Assembly (NCBI RefSeq): GCF_006265115.1
Contig: NZ_SMDR01000005.1
Span: forward strand, 62,001 to 126,000
DNA: 64,000 nucleotides
DNA from: Arenimonas terrae
GTDB taxonomy: Bacteria > Pseudomonadota > Gammaproteobacteria > Xanthomonadales > Xanthomonadaceae
Direction: 5' to 3'
Within the stretch, counting starts at the first letter, position 1, and each line of letters starts with the position of its first letter. Shown in pieces: positions 16,906-26,156 of the stretch. Under the pieces are notes generated by a model. The model was not told the DNA's origin, searched no databases, and worked only from the letters and a program-made list of their open reading frames with translations. The position numbers and the translations under genes are program-made.

Positions 16906-17922
16906 ATGCCTGCTGTGATCCGCCACGACTGGAAGCGCGAGGAAGTCCTCGCCCTGTTCGACCTGCCCTTCCCGGAGCTGCTGTTCCGGGCCGCCGGCGT
17001 GCACCGCGAACGTTTCGACCCGGCCGAAGTCCAGGTCTCGACCCTGCTGTCGGTCAAGACCGGCGGCTGCCCCGAGGACTGCGCCTACTGCCCGCAGGCC
17101 GCGCGCTACAACACCGGCGTGGATGCCACCAAGCTGATGAGCACCGAGGCGGTGCTCGAGAAGGCCCGCGCCGCCAAGGCCGCCGGTGCCTCGCGCTTCT
17201 GCATGGGCGCCGCCTGGCGCAGCCCGAAGGACCGCGACATCCCGAAGGTGGCCGAAATGATCCGCGAGGTGAAGGCCCTGGGCCTGGAAACCTGCGCGAC
17301 GCTCGGCATGCTCAAGGAGCAGCAGGCCAGGGACCTGCGCGCCGCCGGCCTGGACTACTACAACCACAATCTCGACACCGCGCCGGACTTCTACGGCGAG
17401 ATCATCCACACCCGCGAATACCAGGACCGCCTGGACACGCTCGAACACGTGCGCGACGCCGGCATGAAGACCTGCTGCGGCGGCATCGTCGGCATGGGCG
17501 AGTCGCGCGCGCAGCGCGCCGGCCTGCTGCAGGCGCTGGCGAACCTGCCGGCGCACCCGGATTCGGTGCCGATCAACCGCCTGGTGCAGGTCGAAGGCAC
17601 GCCGCTGGCCGGCACCGCCCTGCTCGATCCCTTCGAGTTCGTGCGCACGATCGCCGTCGCCCGCCTGATGATGCCGGCCTCGATGGTGCGCCTGAGCGCC
17701 GGCCGCGCCGAGATGAGCGAAGAGCTGCAGGCGATGTGTTTCGTCGCCGGCGCCAACTCGATCTTCTACGGCGAGAAGCTGCTGACCACCGGCAACCCGG
17801 ACGTCGAGGCCGACCAGGCCCTGTTCGCGCGCCTGGGCCTGCGCCCGATGACCATCGTCCAGGAATCGAACACCGTGCACGCCGACATCGTCGAAACCGC
17901 CTCGCCGGCCTGCGCCGCCTGA
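16906..17922 (+). CDS. bioB: Biotin synthase
   Basis: 338 residues. A radical-SAM enzyme that inserts sulfur into dethiobiotin, the last step of biotin synthesis. The radical-SAM cluster ligands are Cys55, Cys59 and Cys62 in [12 protein letters not shown]; the auxiliary cluster ligand region is TCATLGM and the later [10 protein letters not shown]. SxxKTGG and the C-terminal [14 protein letters not shown] are also typical. Length matches the family. It is the first gene of a four-gene operon, with one base between its stop and bioF. The upstream region carries the BirA-like operator, so repression when biotin is plentiful is expected. Confidence 0.98.
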   Translation: MPAVIRHDWKREEVLALFDLPFPELLFRAAGVHRERFDPAEVQVSTLLSVKTGGCPEDCAYCPQAARYNTGVDATKLMSTEAVLEKARAAKAAGASRFCMGAAWRSPKDRDIPKVAEMIREVKALGLETCATLGMLKEQQARDLRAAGLDYYNHNLDTAPDFYGEIIHTREYQDRLDTLEHVRDAGMKTCCGGIVGMGESRAQRAGLLQALANLPAHPDSVPINRLVQVEGTPLAGTALLDPFEFVRTIAVARLMMPASMVRLSAGRAEMSEELQAMCFVAGANSIFYGEKLLTTGNPDVEADQALFARLGLRPMTIVQESNTVHADIVETASPACAA

Positions 17923-17923
17923 C

Positions 17924-19117
17924 ATGGCCCGCATCCGCCTCGCCGACCGGCTGGCCGCCGCGCGCGCCGAACGCGTGGCCAAGGCCGCGCTGCGCACGCG
18001 CCGCGAGATCCAGGCGCGCGAAGGTGCCAAGGTGCTGGTGGACGGCCGCCAGCTGGTCAGCTTCTGCGGCAACGACTACCTGGGGCTGAGCCAGCACCTG
18101 GACGTGGTCAGCGCGCTGCAGGAAGCCGCGGCCTGGCACGGCGTCGGCAGCACCGGCTCGGCCGGCGTCAGCGGCCACCATTCCGAACACGCGGCCTTCG
18201 AGCGCGAGATGGCGCAGTGGCTGGGCTACGAGCGTGGCCTGCTGTTCGGCAGCGGCTACCAGGCCAACCTGGCCGTGCTGCAGTCGCTGCTGGAGGAAGG
18301 CGACGTCTGCGTGCAGGACAAGCTCAACCACGCCTGCCTGATCGACGGCGCGCGGCTTTCGGGCTGCGAGCTCAAGCGCTATCCGCACGCCGACGTGGAA
18401 GCGGCGATGCGCCAGCTGATGTCGCGCCGCGACGGTGCCGCCCTCCTGGCCACCGACGGCGTCTTCAGCATGGACGGCGACCAGGCCCCGCTTGCCGACC
18501 TGGCCCTGGTCGCGCGCGCGCAGGACGCCACCCTGTACGTGGACGACGCGCACGGCATCGGCGTGCTCGGTCCGGAAGGCCGCGGCAGCCTCGCGGTCGC
18601 CGGCCTGACCTCGCGGGAAGTGCCGCTGCTGCTGGTGCCGCTGGGCAAGGCCTTCGGCGGCCAGGGCGCGGTGCTGCTGGGCAGCGCCGCGCTGGTCTCG
18701 CACGTGGCCGAAACCGCGCGGCCCTACCTGTTCTCGACCGCGCCGGCGCCGGCGATGGCGGCGGCGATGCGCGCCAGCCTGCGCCTGATCCGCACCCAGC
18801 CCTGGCGCCGCGCCAAGCTGGCGTCGCTGGTGGCGCGCTTCCGCCGCGGCGCCTCGGCGCGCGGCCTGCCGCTGCAGGAATCCTTCACCCCGATCCAGCC
18901 GATCGTGCTGGGCGACAACACCCGCGCGCTGGCGGCTTCCAAGTCGCTCGAGACCCAGGGTTACCTGGTGTCGGCGATCCGGCCGCCCACCGTTCCCGAG
19001 GGCCAGGCGCGCCTGCGCGTGACGCTGAGCTGCGACCACAGCGAAGCCGATGTCGACGGCCTGTTGAACGCGCTGGCCGAAGCGGTGAAGTCGCGGCCCG
19101 ATCCGGTCACCGCATGA
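17924..19117 (+). CDS. bioF: 8-amino-7-oxononanoate synthase
   Basis: 397 residues. A PLP enzyme that condenses pimeloyl-ACP with alanine to give 8-amino-7-oxononanoate. The GSTGSAGVSGHHSEHAAFE region (about 70-88), the substrate/PLP-ring part VDDAHGIGVLG (about 205-215) and the PLP-lysine segment PLGKAFGGQGAV (about 240-252) are all present. It begins one base after bioB and its stop overlaps the bioH start by four bases (ATGA), so translation is coupled. No bioA or bioD lies in this cluster; those steps must be encoded elsewhere. Confidence 0.97.
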   Translation: MARIRLADRLAAARAERVAKAALRTRREIQAREGAKVLVDGRQLVSFCGNDYLGLSQHLDVVSALQEAAAWHGVGSTGSAGVSGHHSEHAAFEREMAQWLGYERGLLFGSGYQANLAVLQSLLEEGDVCVQDKLNHACLIDGARLSGCELKRYPHADVEAAMRQLMSRRDGAALLATDGVFSMDGDQAPLADLALVARAQDATLYVDDAHGIGVLGPEGRGSLAVAGLTSREVPLLLVPLGKAFGGQGAVLLGSAALVSHVAETARPYLFSTAPAPAMAAAMRASLRLIRTQPWRRAKLASLVARFRRGASARGLPLQESFTPIQPIVLGDNTRALAASKSLETQGYLVSAIRPPTVPEGQARLRVTLSCDHSEADVDGLLNALAEAVKSRPDPVTA

Positions 19118-19887
19118 CCCTGTTCCATGAGATCCGCGGCCAGGGCCCGGCCCTGGTGCTGCTGCATGGCTGGGCCATGCACGCCGGCATCTTCGCGCCG
19201 CTGGTGCAGCGACTGCAGGACCACTTCACCCTGCACCTGGTCGACCTTCCGGGCCACGGCCGCAGCCGCGATGCCGGCCTGCCGCTCACGCTGGACCATG
19301 CCGCGACGGCCGTCGCCGAGGTGGTGCCTGAGCGGGCGCTGTGGCTGGGTTGGTCGCTGGGCGGCCTGGTGGCGCTGCGGGCCGCGGCCGCCCTTCCCTC
19401 GCGCCTGCGCGGCCTGGTGATGGTCGCGGCCAGCCCGCGCTTCGTGCGCACGGGCGACTGGCCGCAGGGCATGGAGAACGCGGTGTTCCGCACCTTCGCC
19501 AGCGAACTGCAGCGCGATTACCGCGGCACGCTCGACCGCTTCCTGATGCTCGAGGCGCAGGGTTCGGAAAAGATGCGTGACGAGCTGCGCCTGCTGCGCG
19601 CCGAGGCCTTCGCCCACGGCGAGCCGCACACCGACGTGCTCTGCGACGGCCTGGAGCTGCTGGAGGAAACGGACCTGCGCGCGGCGCTGCCCACCCTGGC
19701 CATGCCCAGCCTCTGGATCGCCGGCCGGCGCGACCGGCTGGTGTCGCCGGCGGCGATGCAGTCGGCCGCCGCTGCGGCGCCCGGCGCGTCTTTCCACCAG
19801 GTCTCCAGCGGCGGCCACGCGCCCTTCCTCACCCAGGCGGACGAGGTCGCGCAGGCCGTGCGCGGATTCGCGGCGGGCTTGCCATGA
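19114..19887 (+). CDS. bioH: Pimeloyl-ACP methyl ester carboxylesterase
   Basis: 257 residues, alpha/beta hydrolase. It removes the methyl group from pimeloyl-ACP methyl ester, closing the BioC-BioH route to pimelate. The triad is readable as Ser81 (GWSLGG), Asp207 (GRRDRLV) and His235 (SGGHAPF), practically the same numbering as in the well-studied BioH. The oxyanion strand LLHGWAMHAG is at residues 17-26. The start overlaps the bioF stop by four bases and its own stop overlaps bioC, so bioH is embedded in the operon between bioF and bioC; in enterobacteria bioH is unlinked. Confidence 0.95.
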   Translation: MTLFHEIRGQGPALVLLHGWAMHAGIFAPLVQRLQDHFTLHLVDLPGHGRSRDAGLPLTLDHAATAVAEVVPERALWLGWSLGGLVALRAAAALPSRLRGLVMVAASPRFVRTGDWPQGMENAVFRTFASELQRDYRGTLDRFLMLEAQGSEKMRDELRLLRAEAFAHGEPHTDVLCDGLELLEETDLRAALPTLAMPSLWIAGRRDRLVSPAAMQSAAAAAPGASFHQVSSGGHAPFLTQADEVAQAVRGFAAGLP

Positions 19888-20756
19888 GCGTGTTCGACCG
19901 TCGCCAGCTGCGCCGCTCCTTCGGCCGCGCCGCGTCGCGCTACACCGAAGTGGCCGCGCTGCAGCGCGAGGTCGAGGCGCGCCTGCTCGAGCAGCTCGGT
20001 TATCTCGACGACCGCCAGCCGTCGCGCGTGCTCGACCTGGGCAGCGGCCCGGGGCGCGCCGCCGGCGCGATGAAGAAGCGCTGGCCCAAGGCCGAGGTCA
20101 TCGCCGTGGACGCCGCGCTGCCGATGCTGCGCGAGGTGCCGAAGCACACGCGCTTCTGGCGCCCGGTGCGGCGCGTGAACGCCGACGTGTCGAAGCTGCC
20201 CTTCGCCGAGCAGTGCGTGGACGTGATCTTCTCCAGCCTCTGCCTGCAGTGGCTGGACGACCTGCCGGCGGTGCTGTCGGAGTTCCGCCGCGTGCTGCGG
20301 CCGGACGGCCTGCTGCTGTTCTCGACCTTCGGCCCGGAGACGCTGTCGGAGTTGCGCGACGCCTACCTGCAGGCCGGCGAGACGCCGCCGCTGTCACCGT
20401 TCGCGGCGATCCAGCAGGTCGGCGACGCGATGCTCGCCGCCGGCTTCAAGGATCCGGTGCTCGACCGCGACCGCTATACGCTGACCTATCCCGACCTGCG
20501 CGGCCTGATGCGCGAACTGCGCGCGATCGGCGCCGGCGACGCCCGCCACGACCGGCCGCGCGGGCTCGGCGGGCGCGGCCGCCTGCAGCGGGTGACCGCA
20601 CACTACGAGGCGCTGCGCCGCGACGGCGTGCTGCCCAGCACCTGGGAAGTGATCACCGCCCAGACCTGGGGCCCGGCGCCCGGCGCGCCGCGCCGCGACG
20701 GCGGCGCCGACCTCGCCAGTTTCCCCGCCGACCGCATTCCCACGCGCCGCCGCTGA
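19884..20756 (+). CDS. bioC: Malonyl-ACP O-methyltransferase
   Basis: 290 residues, SAM-dependent methyltransferase. It methylates malonyl-ACP so that the fatty-acid system can build pimelate. The SAM-binding loop is RVLDLGSGPGRAAGAM (about 48-63), with the acidic strand VIAVDAALPM (about 72-81) and the C-terminal motif region DVIFSSLCLQWLDDLPAVL typical of BioC (the QW pair). RRSFGRAASRYTEVAALQREV is the usual N-terminus. It is the last gene of the operon, coupled to bioH by an ATGA overlap. The C-terminal tail from about residue 260 is low-complexity and may be lineage-specific. Confidence 0.95.
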   Translation: MSVFDRRQLRRSFGRAASRYTEVAALQREVEARLLEQLGYLDDRQPSRVLDLGSGPGRAAGAMKKRWPKAEVIAVDAALPMLREVPKHTRFWRPVRRVNADVSKLPFAEQCVDVIFSSLCLQWLDDLPAVLSEFRRVLRPDGLLLFSTFGPETLSELRDAYLQAGETPPLSPFAAIQQVGDAMLAAGFKDPVLDRDRYTLTYPDLRGLMRELRAIGAGDARHDRPRGLGGRGRLQRVTAHYEALRRDGVLPSTWEVITAQTWGPAPGAPRRDGGADLASFPADRIPTRRR

Positions 20757-20832
20757 CGCCGGGGTCGGGCCTGGCGCCAAGCGCACCGCCCGGCGCTAGA
20801 CTCCGGCCATCCCCCCGCGCCCGGAGTCACCC

Positions 20833-21555
20833 ATGATCGTTCGTCGAATCCGCCCGGCCCTTTGCCTGGGCATCGCGCTGGCCCTCGCCGGCTGTGCCAC
20901 CACGTCTTCCGAGCCTTCGCCCGCGGCCGGTGGGCAGGGAGCGATCGAAGGCGTCGACTGGCGCCTGGTGTCGGTGCCGGGCGGCAAGCCCGGCGCGTCG
21001 CTGTCGGGCGCCGGCGCGGCGACGCTGCGCTTCGACGGCGATCGTTTCTCGATGCGCGGGCCCTGCAACCGCCACACCGGCGCCTGGACGCGCAGCGGCG
21101 ACACGCTGGCCTTCGGCAAGGACGGCGGCGCCGTCGCCAGCACGAAGATGATGTGCCCGCCGGAAATCATGCAGCGCGAAGCCGCCCTGCTGGCGGCGAT
21201 GGCCCAGCCGCTCGCGCTGCGCGTCGAAGATCCCTTCCTCAGCCTCACCGCCGCCGACGGTTCGGCCTGGCGTTTCGACCGTCGCGACCTGGCGCCGGCC
21301 GAAGGCCGCGAGCGCATCGTCATGGTCGCCGGGCAGCGCGCGCCCTGCACCGGCGTGGCGCCGACGTTGTGCCTTCAGGTGCGCACCCAGCCGGGCGCGG
21401 CCTGGCAGCTGCACTACGGCGAAATCGAGGGGTTCGACTGGCAGGTCGGCGTCGAATACGTCATCCGCGTGCGCGAAGTCGCCGTGGCCAATCCGCCGGC
21501 CGACGGCAGCCGCGTGCGCTGGGTGCTCGAGGAAGTGCTCGAGCGCAGCCCCTGA
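20833..21555 (+). CDS. META/HslJ-domain lipoprotein with DUF4377-like C-terminus
   Basis: 240 residues. A lipoprotein signal (ALALAGC, lipid Cys near residue 21) anchors it to a membrane facing the periplasm. An HslJ/META domain (about 40-155: WRLVSVPGG, FDGDRFSMRGPCNRHTGAW, MMCPPEIMQREAALLAAM) is followed by a DUF4377-type tail (about 160-237: CLQVRTQPGAAWQLHYGEIEGF, then the Tyr-Val-Ile-Arg-Val strand). META proteins are linked to envelope or heat stress and antibiotic tolerance, with no known biochemical activity. A TAGACT box about 36 bp upstream is a likely -10. It is a single gene, convergent with the PH-domain operon. Confidence 0.82.
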   Translation: MIVRRIRPALCLGIALALAGCATTSSEPSPAAGGQGAIEGVDWRLVSVPGGKPGASLSGAGAATLRFDGDRFSMRGPCNRHTGAWTRSGDTLAFGKDGGAVASTKMMCPPEIMQREAALLAAMAQPLALRVEDPFLSLTAADGSAWRFDRRDLAPAEGRERIVMVAGQRAPCTGVAPTLCLQVRTQPGAAWQLHYGEIEGFDWQVGVEYVIRVREVAVANPPADGSRVRWVLEEVLERSP

Positions 21556-21558
21556 GGA

Positions 21559-22011
21559 TCAGTCCAGCGCGTCGTGGCCGCCCACGTCCGGATGGCCACC
21601 GCCGCCGGACTCCAGCGTGCGCACGCGTTTTGCGTCGCGGCGCGCTTCCGACAGCCTGCGCACGGTCTCGCGCAGCGCCTCGGCGTCCTTGAGCCAGGGC
21701 AGGTGCACTTCCGGGGTCGAGGCGTCGGAGGTGAACAGGATCACTTCGCCGAGGCCGAACAAACGCTCGAAGAAGGTCTGCTCCAGGCGCGTGTCGCGCA
21801 CGCGGTAGAGTTCGAGGTCTTCGGTGATGCGGGTGAACACGCCGCGACGGATGCTCAGCCGCTGGTCGGTGAGGGTGAACACGGTGTTCTTCACCACCAG
21901 CCAGCGCCAGATCGCCCAGGGGATCGGGATCAGCAGCAGGCAGCTGATGAACCAGCCCAGGTTCTGCATCTGCGAGGGCGTGCCGGTCCATTCGACGCGT
22001 TCGTTGCTCAT
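21559..22011 (-). CDS. Membrane PH-domain (bPH_2/YdbT-like) protein
   Basis: 150 residues. One or two hydrophobic segments (GWFISCLLLIPIPWAIWRWLVV, about 19-40) are followed by a bacterial pleckstrin-homology domain (NTVFTLTDQRLSIRRGVFTR, DLELYRVRDTRLEQTFFERL, GLGEVILFTSD). The tail is charged. Such proteins are common, small and uncharacterised membrane proteins. It is the last gene of a minus-strand run, 17 bp after the NTF2-like gene. Confidence 0.8.
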   Translation of the reverse strand: MSNERVEWTGTPSQMQNLGWFISCLLLIPIPWAIWRWLVVKNTVFTLTDQRLSIRRGVFTRITEDLELYRVRDTRLEQTFFERLFGLGEVILFTSDASTPEVHLPWLKDAEALRETVRRLSEARRDAKRVRTLESGGGGHPDVGGHDALD

Positions 22012-22028
22012 GGGGTGCTCCGTGGTGT

Positions 22029-22463
22029 TCAGGCGCTGGCCGAAACCTGGGCGATCCAGTCTTCGAGGTTGTAGTAGTTGGTGACGCGGGCGATGCGGCC
22101 GTCGCGGATGTCGAAGAAGGCGCCGCCGGGCAGCACGTACTTCTGGCCGCGGGCGGGCGGCAGGCCGGTGTCGTCGGCGAGGTATTCGCCGTGCACGACG
22201 TATTCGGCGGCCACGCGCGCGCCGCCGACGTTGGCCAGCACCACGATGTCCCTGAGCTGTTCGCGGTAGCAGCGGTTCATGCGCTGCAGGAAGGCGGCGA
22301 AGGCGTCGCGGCCGGTTTCGCGCGCGCCCTGGTTGATGTCGTGGGCGACGTCGTCGGTGACCCGGGCCAGCATGCCGTCCCAGTCGCCGCGGTTGAAGGC
22401 GGCGTAGTAGTCCAGCACCAGCTCGATGGCGCGGTCGGCCGCGCGGTTGCCGTCGATGATCAC
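22029..22463 (-). CDS. NTF2-like (ketosteroid-isomerase-related) protein
   Basis: 144 residues, cytosolic, with the SnoaL/NTF2 pattern: LVLDYYAAFNRGDWDGMLARV, GRDAFAAFLQRM, AAEYVVHGEY, FFDIRDGRIARVTNYYNLEDWI. The start codon is GTG at 22463, supported by GAGGAAG upstream; no earlier start is available before the dehydratase stop 14 bases away. It is probably co-transcribed with the dehydratase and the PH-domain gene. The substrate is unknown. Confidence 0.8.
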   Translation of the reverse strand: MIIDGNRAADRAIELVLDYYAAFNRGDWDGMLARVTDDVAHDINQGARETGRDAFAAFLQRMNRCYREQLRDIVVLANVGGARVAAEYVVHGEYLADDTGLPPARGQKYVLPGGAFFDIRDGRIARVTNYYNLEDWIAQVSASA

Positions 22464-22477
22464 TCGGTCTTCCTCGG

Positions 22478-23428
22478 TTACCAGGGCAGGGCGGCCAGGT
22501 CCACGTTGCCGCCGGACAGGATAAGCCCGATCCGCTGGCCGGCGAAGTGATCCGGATAGCGCAGCACGGCCGCCAGCACCGTGGCGCAGGACGGCTCGAC
22601 GATGACCTTCAGGCGTTCCCAGACCAGGCGCATCGCCGCCACCGTCTCGGCATCGCTCACCCGCAGGATCCGGACGCCGTGCGCGCGCATCAGCGCCAGA
22701 TTGACTTCGCCGACGGTGCCGCGCAGGCCGTCGCAGATCGTATCGGGCACGAACTCGGTCACGCGCCGGCCCAGGCGCAGGGATTCGAAGGTTTCCGCCG
22801 CGCCCTCGGGCTCGGCGCCGAACACGGGCAGCCGCGGGTCCCGGCCGTGCGCAGCCAGAGCGGCGCCGCAGACCAGGCCGCCGCCCCCGACAGGCGTGAT
22901 CACCGCGTCCAGCGGGCCGGCCTCGGCCAGCAGCTCGAGCGTCGCCGTGCCCTGGCCGGCGATCACGGCCGGATCGGCATAGGGATGCACCAGGGTTGCG
23001 CCGGTCAGGGCCTGCACCTCCGCAGCCTTGGCCTCACGGGCAGCGATCGTCGTGGCGCAGCGGTGCAGGGTGGCGCCGTAGGCCTGGATCGCCGCGAGCT
23101 TGCTGGCCACCGCGCCTTCGGGCACGACCACATGCGCCGGGATGCCTCGGTCGCCCGCCGCCAGCGCCAGCGCCGCGCCGTGGTTGCCCGAGGAGTGGGT
23201 GACCACGCCACGCGCCGCCGTTTCCGGATCCAGCGACCACACCGCGTTGCAGGCGCCGCGGAACTTGAAGGCGCCCATGCGCTGGAAGTTCTCGGCCTTG
23301 AAGTGAAGGCGCGCGCCGGCGAGCCCGTCGAGCGTGCGCGAGCGCAGCACCGGCGTGCGGGCGGCGTAGGGAGCGATGCGGGCGGCGGCGGCCAGCACGT
23401 CGGCGGCGGAGGGCAGGGGCTGGGTCAT
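22478..23428 (-). CDS. PLP-dependent threonine/serine dehydratase (or serine racemase)
   Basis: 316 residues, fold-type II PLP enzyme. The PLP-lysine is Lys55 in GAFKFRGACNAV, the substrate loop is SSGNHGAALALAA (about 80-92), and the phosphate-binding loop is PVGGGGLVCGAAL (about 175-187). There is no C-terminal ACT domain, so it is the short catabolic form rather than the isoleucine-regulated IlvA. Family members deaminate L-threonine or L-serine, or racemise serine; sequence alone does not decide. It is the first gene of the minus operon, divergent from pepN across 67 bp. Confidence 0.88.
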   Translation of the reverse strand: MTQPLPSAADVLAAAARIAPYAARTPVLRSRTLDGLAGARLHFKAENFQRMGAFKFRGACNAVWSLDPETAARGVVTHSSGNHGAALALAAGDRGIPAHVVVPEGAVASKLAAIQAYGATLHRCATTIAAREAKAAEVQALTGATLVHPYADPAVIAGQGTATLELLAEAGPLDAVITPVGGGGLVCGAALAAHGRDPRLPVFGAEPEGAAETFESLRLGRRVTEFVPDTICDGLRGTVGEVNLALMRAHGVRILRVSDAETVAAMRLVWERLKVIVEPSCATVLAAVLRYPDHFAGQRIGLILSGGNVDLAALPW

Positions 23429-23495
23429 GGGCGGTCCGGGAGGGCTGCGTGATAGCCTAACAAAGCCACGAACACCCCCCGGAAACCCGCAAAGA

Positions 23496-26108
23496 ATGAG
23501 CGTCCCCCGCGACGACGGCTTCGTCTACCTCGCCGACTACACCGCGCCCGCCTGGCGCATCCCGCAGGTCGAACTGCAATTCGAACTCGCCGCCGAGGCC
23601 ACCGAAGTGGTGTCGCGGCTGCAGCTGGTGCCCGATCCGGCGCAGGGCGGTGAGGCCCTGGTGCTCGACGGCGTGGACCTGGAACTGCTGGCGATCGCCG
23701 TCGATGGCGTGGCGCTGGCGGCCGACCGTTACCGCTACGACGGCCGCCAGCTGCAGGTGCCGGGCCTGGACCGCGCCTGCGTGCTGGAAACGCGGGTGCG
23801 CATCCGTCCCGCCGCCAACACCCGGCTCGAAGGCCTGTACCGCAGCGGCCGCCTGCTGCTGACCCAGTGCGAGGCCGAGGGCTTCCGCCGCATCAGCTTC
23901 ATGGCCGACCGTCCCGACGTGATGCCGCGCTGGCGCATCGTGCTGCGGGCTGCGCGCACCGACTATCCGGTGCTGCTGGCCAACGGCAATCCGCTGGGCA
24001 CCGCCGACCTGGGCGGCGGCCAGCACGAGGCGACCTGGGAGAACCCGCATCCGACCCCGGCCTACCTGTTCGCGATCGCCGCCGGCCCGCTCGAGCGCGT
24101 CACGCAGACGCTCGACACCGCCGAAGGCCGCCGCGTCGAACTCAACATCTGGGCCGAAGCCGCCGACGTCGCGCGCTGCGCCTACGCGCTGGGCGCGGTC
24201 GAACGCGCGCTGCGCTGGGACGAGCGGCGTTTCGGCCGCGGTTATGACCTGGACGTATTCAACGTCGTCGCCGCCCAGGACTTCACCATGGGCGCGATGG
24301 AAAACAAGGGCCTGAACATCTTCAACGCCCGCTACATCCTCGCCGACGAGGCCACGGCAACCGACGCCGACTTCCTGGCGATCGAGTCGGTGGTCGCGCA
24401 CGAATACCTGCACAACTGGTCCGGCAACCGCGTCACGCTGCGCGACTGGTTCCAGCTTTCGCTCAAGGAAGGGCTGACGGTGTTCCGCGACACCGAGTTC
24501 AGCTCCGACCTGCATTCGCGCGCGCTCAAGCGCATCGAGGTGGTGCGCCTGCTGCGCGGCCGGCAGTTCGCGGAGGACGCCGGCGCGCTCGCGCACGCGG
24601 TGCGGCCGGACCGCTACCGCGAGATCAGCAACTTCTACACGCTGACGATCTACGAGAAGGGCGCCGAGATCGTCCGCGTGCTGCACACCCTGGTGGGCGA
24701 CACGGCATTCCGCGCCGGCATGGACCGCTATTTCGCCGACAACGACGGCCGCGCCGCCACGCTCGAGGAGTTCCTGGCCGCGCACCAGGCCGCCAGCGGC
24801 CGCGACCTGTCGCAGTTCGCGCGCTGGTACTCGCAGGCGGGCACGCCGGAGCTGCGCATCCGCGAACACTACGACGCCGCCAGCGGCGACTACACCCTCA
24901 CCGTCGACCAGCACACGCCGCCGACGCCGGGGCAGGCGCAGAAACAGCCGCTGCTCATCCCGCTGCGTTTCGCGCTCTACGGTGCCGACGGCGCGCCGGT
25001 CACGACGCCGCCCGACACCGGCGCCGCGCAGGCCCCGGGCCTGGTCGAACTGACGCGGGCCCGCCACGTGCTGCGCTGGACCGGTCTCACCGACCGGCCG
25101 CTGCCGGCTTTCAACCAGGCTTTCGCCGCGCCGGTGAAACTCGACCTCGACTATGCCGCCGACGACCTCGCGCGGCTGGCGCGGCTCGAGCGCGATCCCT
25201 TCAATCGCTGGGACCTGCTGCAGCGCCTGGCCACCGGCGCCCTGCTGGGCACGCTCGACGCGGAGTCGGCGACGTCGGCGCTCAGCGATGCGCTGGCCGA
25301 CCTGCTCGACGACGACGCGGCCGATCCGGCCTTCGTCGCCGAATGCCTGGCGCTGCCGGACTTCGACACCCTGGCCGAGGCCGTGGACGTGGTCGAGGTC
25401 GAATCGCTGGTCGCGCGCCGCGAGTCCCTGGTCGAACGCCTGGCCGAAGACCACGTCGAGCGCCTGGAGCGCCGCTACCACGCGCTTGCCGCCACGGCGC
25501 GCCAGGGCCTCTCGGGCGCGGCGATGTCGGCGCGCGCGCTGCGCAACGCCTGCCTGGCCTGGCTGACCCGGCTCGACCCGCAGGCGGCCCTGGCGCAGGC
25601 GCAGTTCGCGGCGGGCGGCATGATGACCGAACGCCTCGCGGCGCTGCGCTGCCTGCTGCATTTCGACGCGCCGGACGCCGCCGCGGCGCTGCAGTCCTTC
25701 CGCGACGCCTTCGCGCACGACCCGCTGGTGACCGACAAGTGGATCGGCCTGGTCGCCACGCGCCCGCATCCCGACAGCCGCGACGCGGTGCTCGCGCTGC
25801 TGGCGTCGCCCTGGTGGAAGGCGACGAACCCGAACCGGGTGCGGGCGCTGCTGGGCAGTTTCGCCCGCGGCAATGCCCTGGGCTTCCATCGTCGCGACGG
25901 CGGGGGTTACCGCCTGCTGGCCGAACAGATCCTCGGGCTGGACGCGCTCAATCCGCAGGTCGCGGCGCGACTGCTCGGCAGTTTCGAGAGCTGGCGCCGC
26001 CTGGCGCAGCCGCAGCGTGGCGCCGCCCGCGCCGCGCTGGAGTCGCTGCAGGGTGGCCTGGTGTCGCCCGACAGCCGCGACCTGCTGCAGCGCCTGCTCG
26101 AAGACTAA
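23496..26108 (+). CDS. pepN: Aminopeptidase N
   Basis: 870 residues, zinc M1-family aminopeptidase that trims N-terminal residues from peptides in the cytosol. The exopeptidase motif GAMENKGLNIF is near residue 266 and the zinc site HEYLHNW begins at His302, with the third ligand Glu about 20 residues later in KEGLTVF. The DUF3458 Ig-like and C-terminal alpha-helical domains follow, giving the usual PepN length of about 870-880. The start at 23496 was chosen by family start and because the in-frame extension overlaps the divergent dehydratase start. A TAGCCT box lies about 40 bp upstream. Confidence 0.96.
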   Translation: MSVPRDDGFVYLADYTAPAWRIPQVELQFELAAEATEVVSRLQLVPDPAQGGEALVLDGVDLELLAIAVDGVALAADRYRYDGRQLQVPGLDRACVLETRVRIRPAANTRLEGLYRSGRLLLTQCEAEGFRRISFMADRPDVMPRWRIVLRAARTDYPVLLANGNPLGTADLGGGQHEATWENPHPTPAYLFAIAAGPLERVTQTLDTAEGRRVELNIWAEAADVARCAYALGAVERALRWDERRFGRGYDLDVFNVVAAQDFTMGAMENKGLNIFNARYILADEATATDADFLAIESVVAHEYLHNWSGNRVTLRDWFQLSLKEGLTVFRDTEFSSDLHSRALKRIEVVRLLRGRQFAEDAGALAHAVRPDRYREISNFYTLTIYEKGAEIVRVLHTLVGDTAFRAGMDRYFADNDGRAATLEEFLAAHQAASGRDLSQFARWYSQAGTPELRIREHYDAASGDYTLTVDQHTPPTPGQAQKQPLLIPLRFALYGADGAPVTTPPDTGAAQAPGLVELTRARHVLRWTGLTDRPLPAFNQAFAAPVKLDLDYAADDLARLARLERDPFNRWDLLQRLATGALLGTLDAESATSALSDALADLLDDDAADPAFVAECLALPDFDTLAEAVDVVEVESLVARRESLVERLAEDHVERLERRYHALAATARQGLSGAAMSARALRNACLAWLTRLDPQAALAQAQFAAGGMMTERLAALRCLLHFDAPDAAAALQSFRDAFAHDPLVTDKWIGLVATRPHPDSRDAVLALLASPWWKATNPNRVRALLGSFARGNALGFHRRDGGGYRLLAEQILGLDALNPQVAARLLGSFESWRRLAQPQRGAARAALESLQGGLVSPDSRDLLQRLLED

Positions 26109-26156
26109 AGCCCTGCCTGGCGTCCGCACCAGGCTGGGCAGGAACAGCGCATGGGC

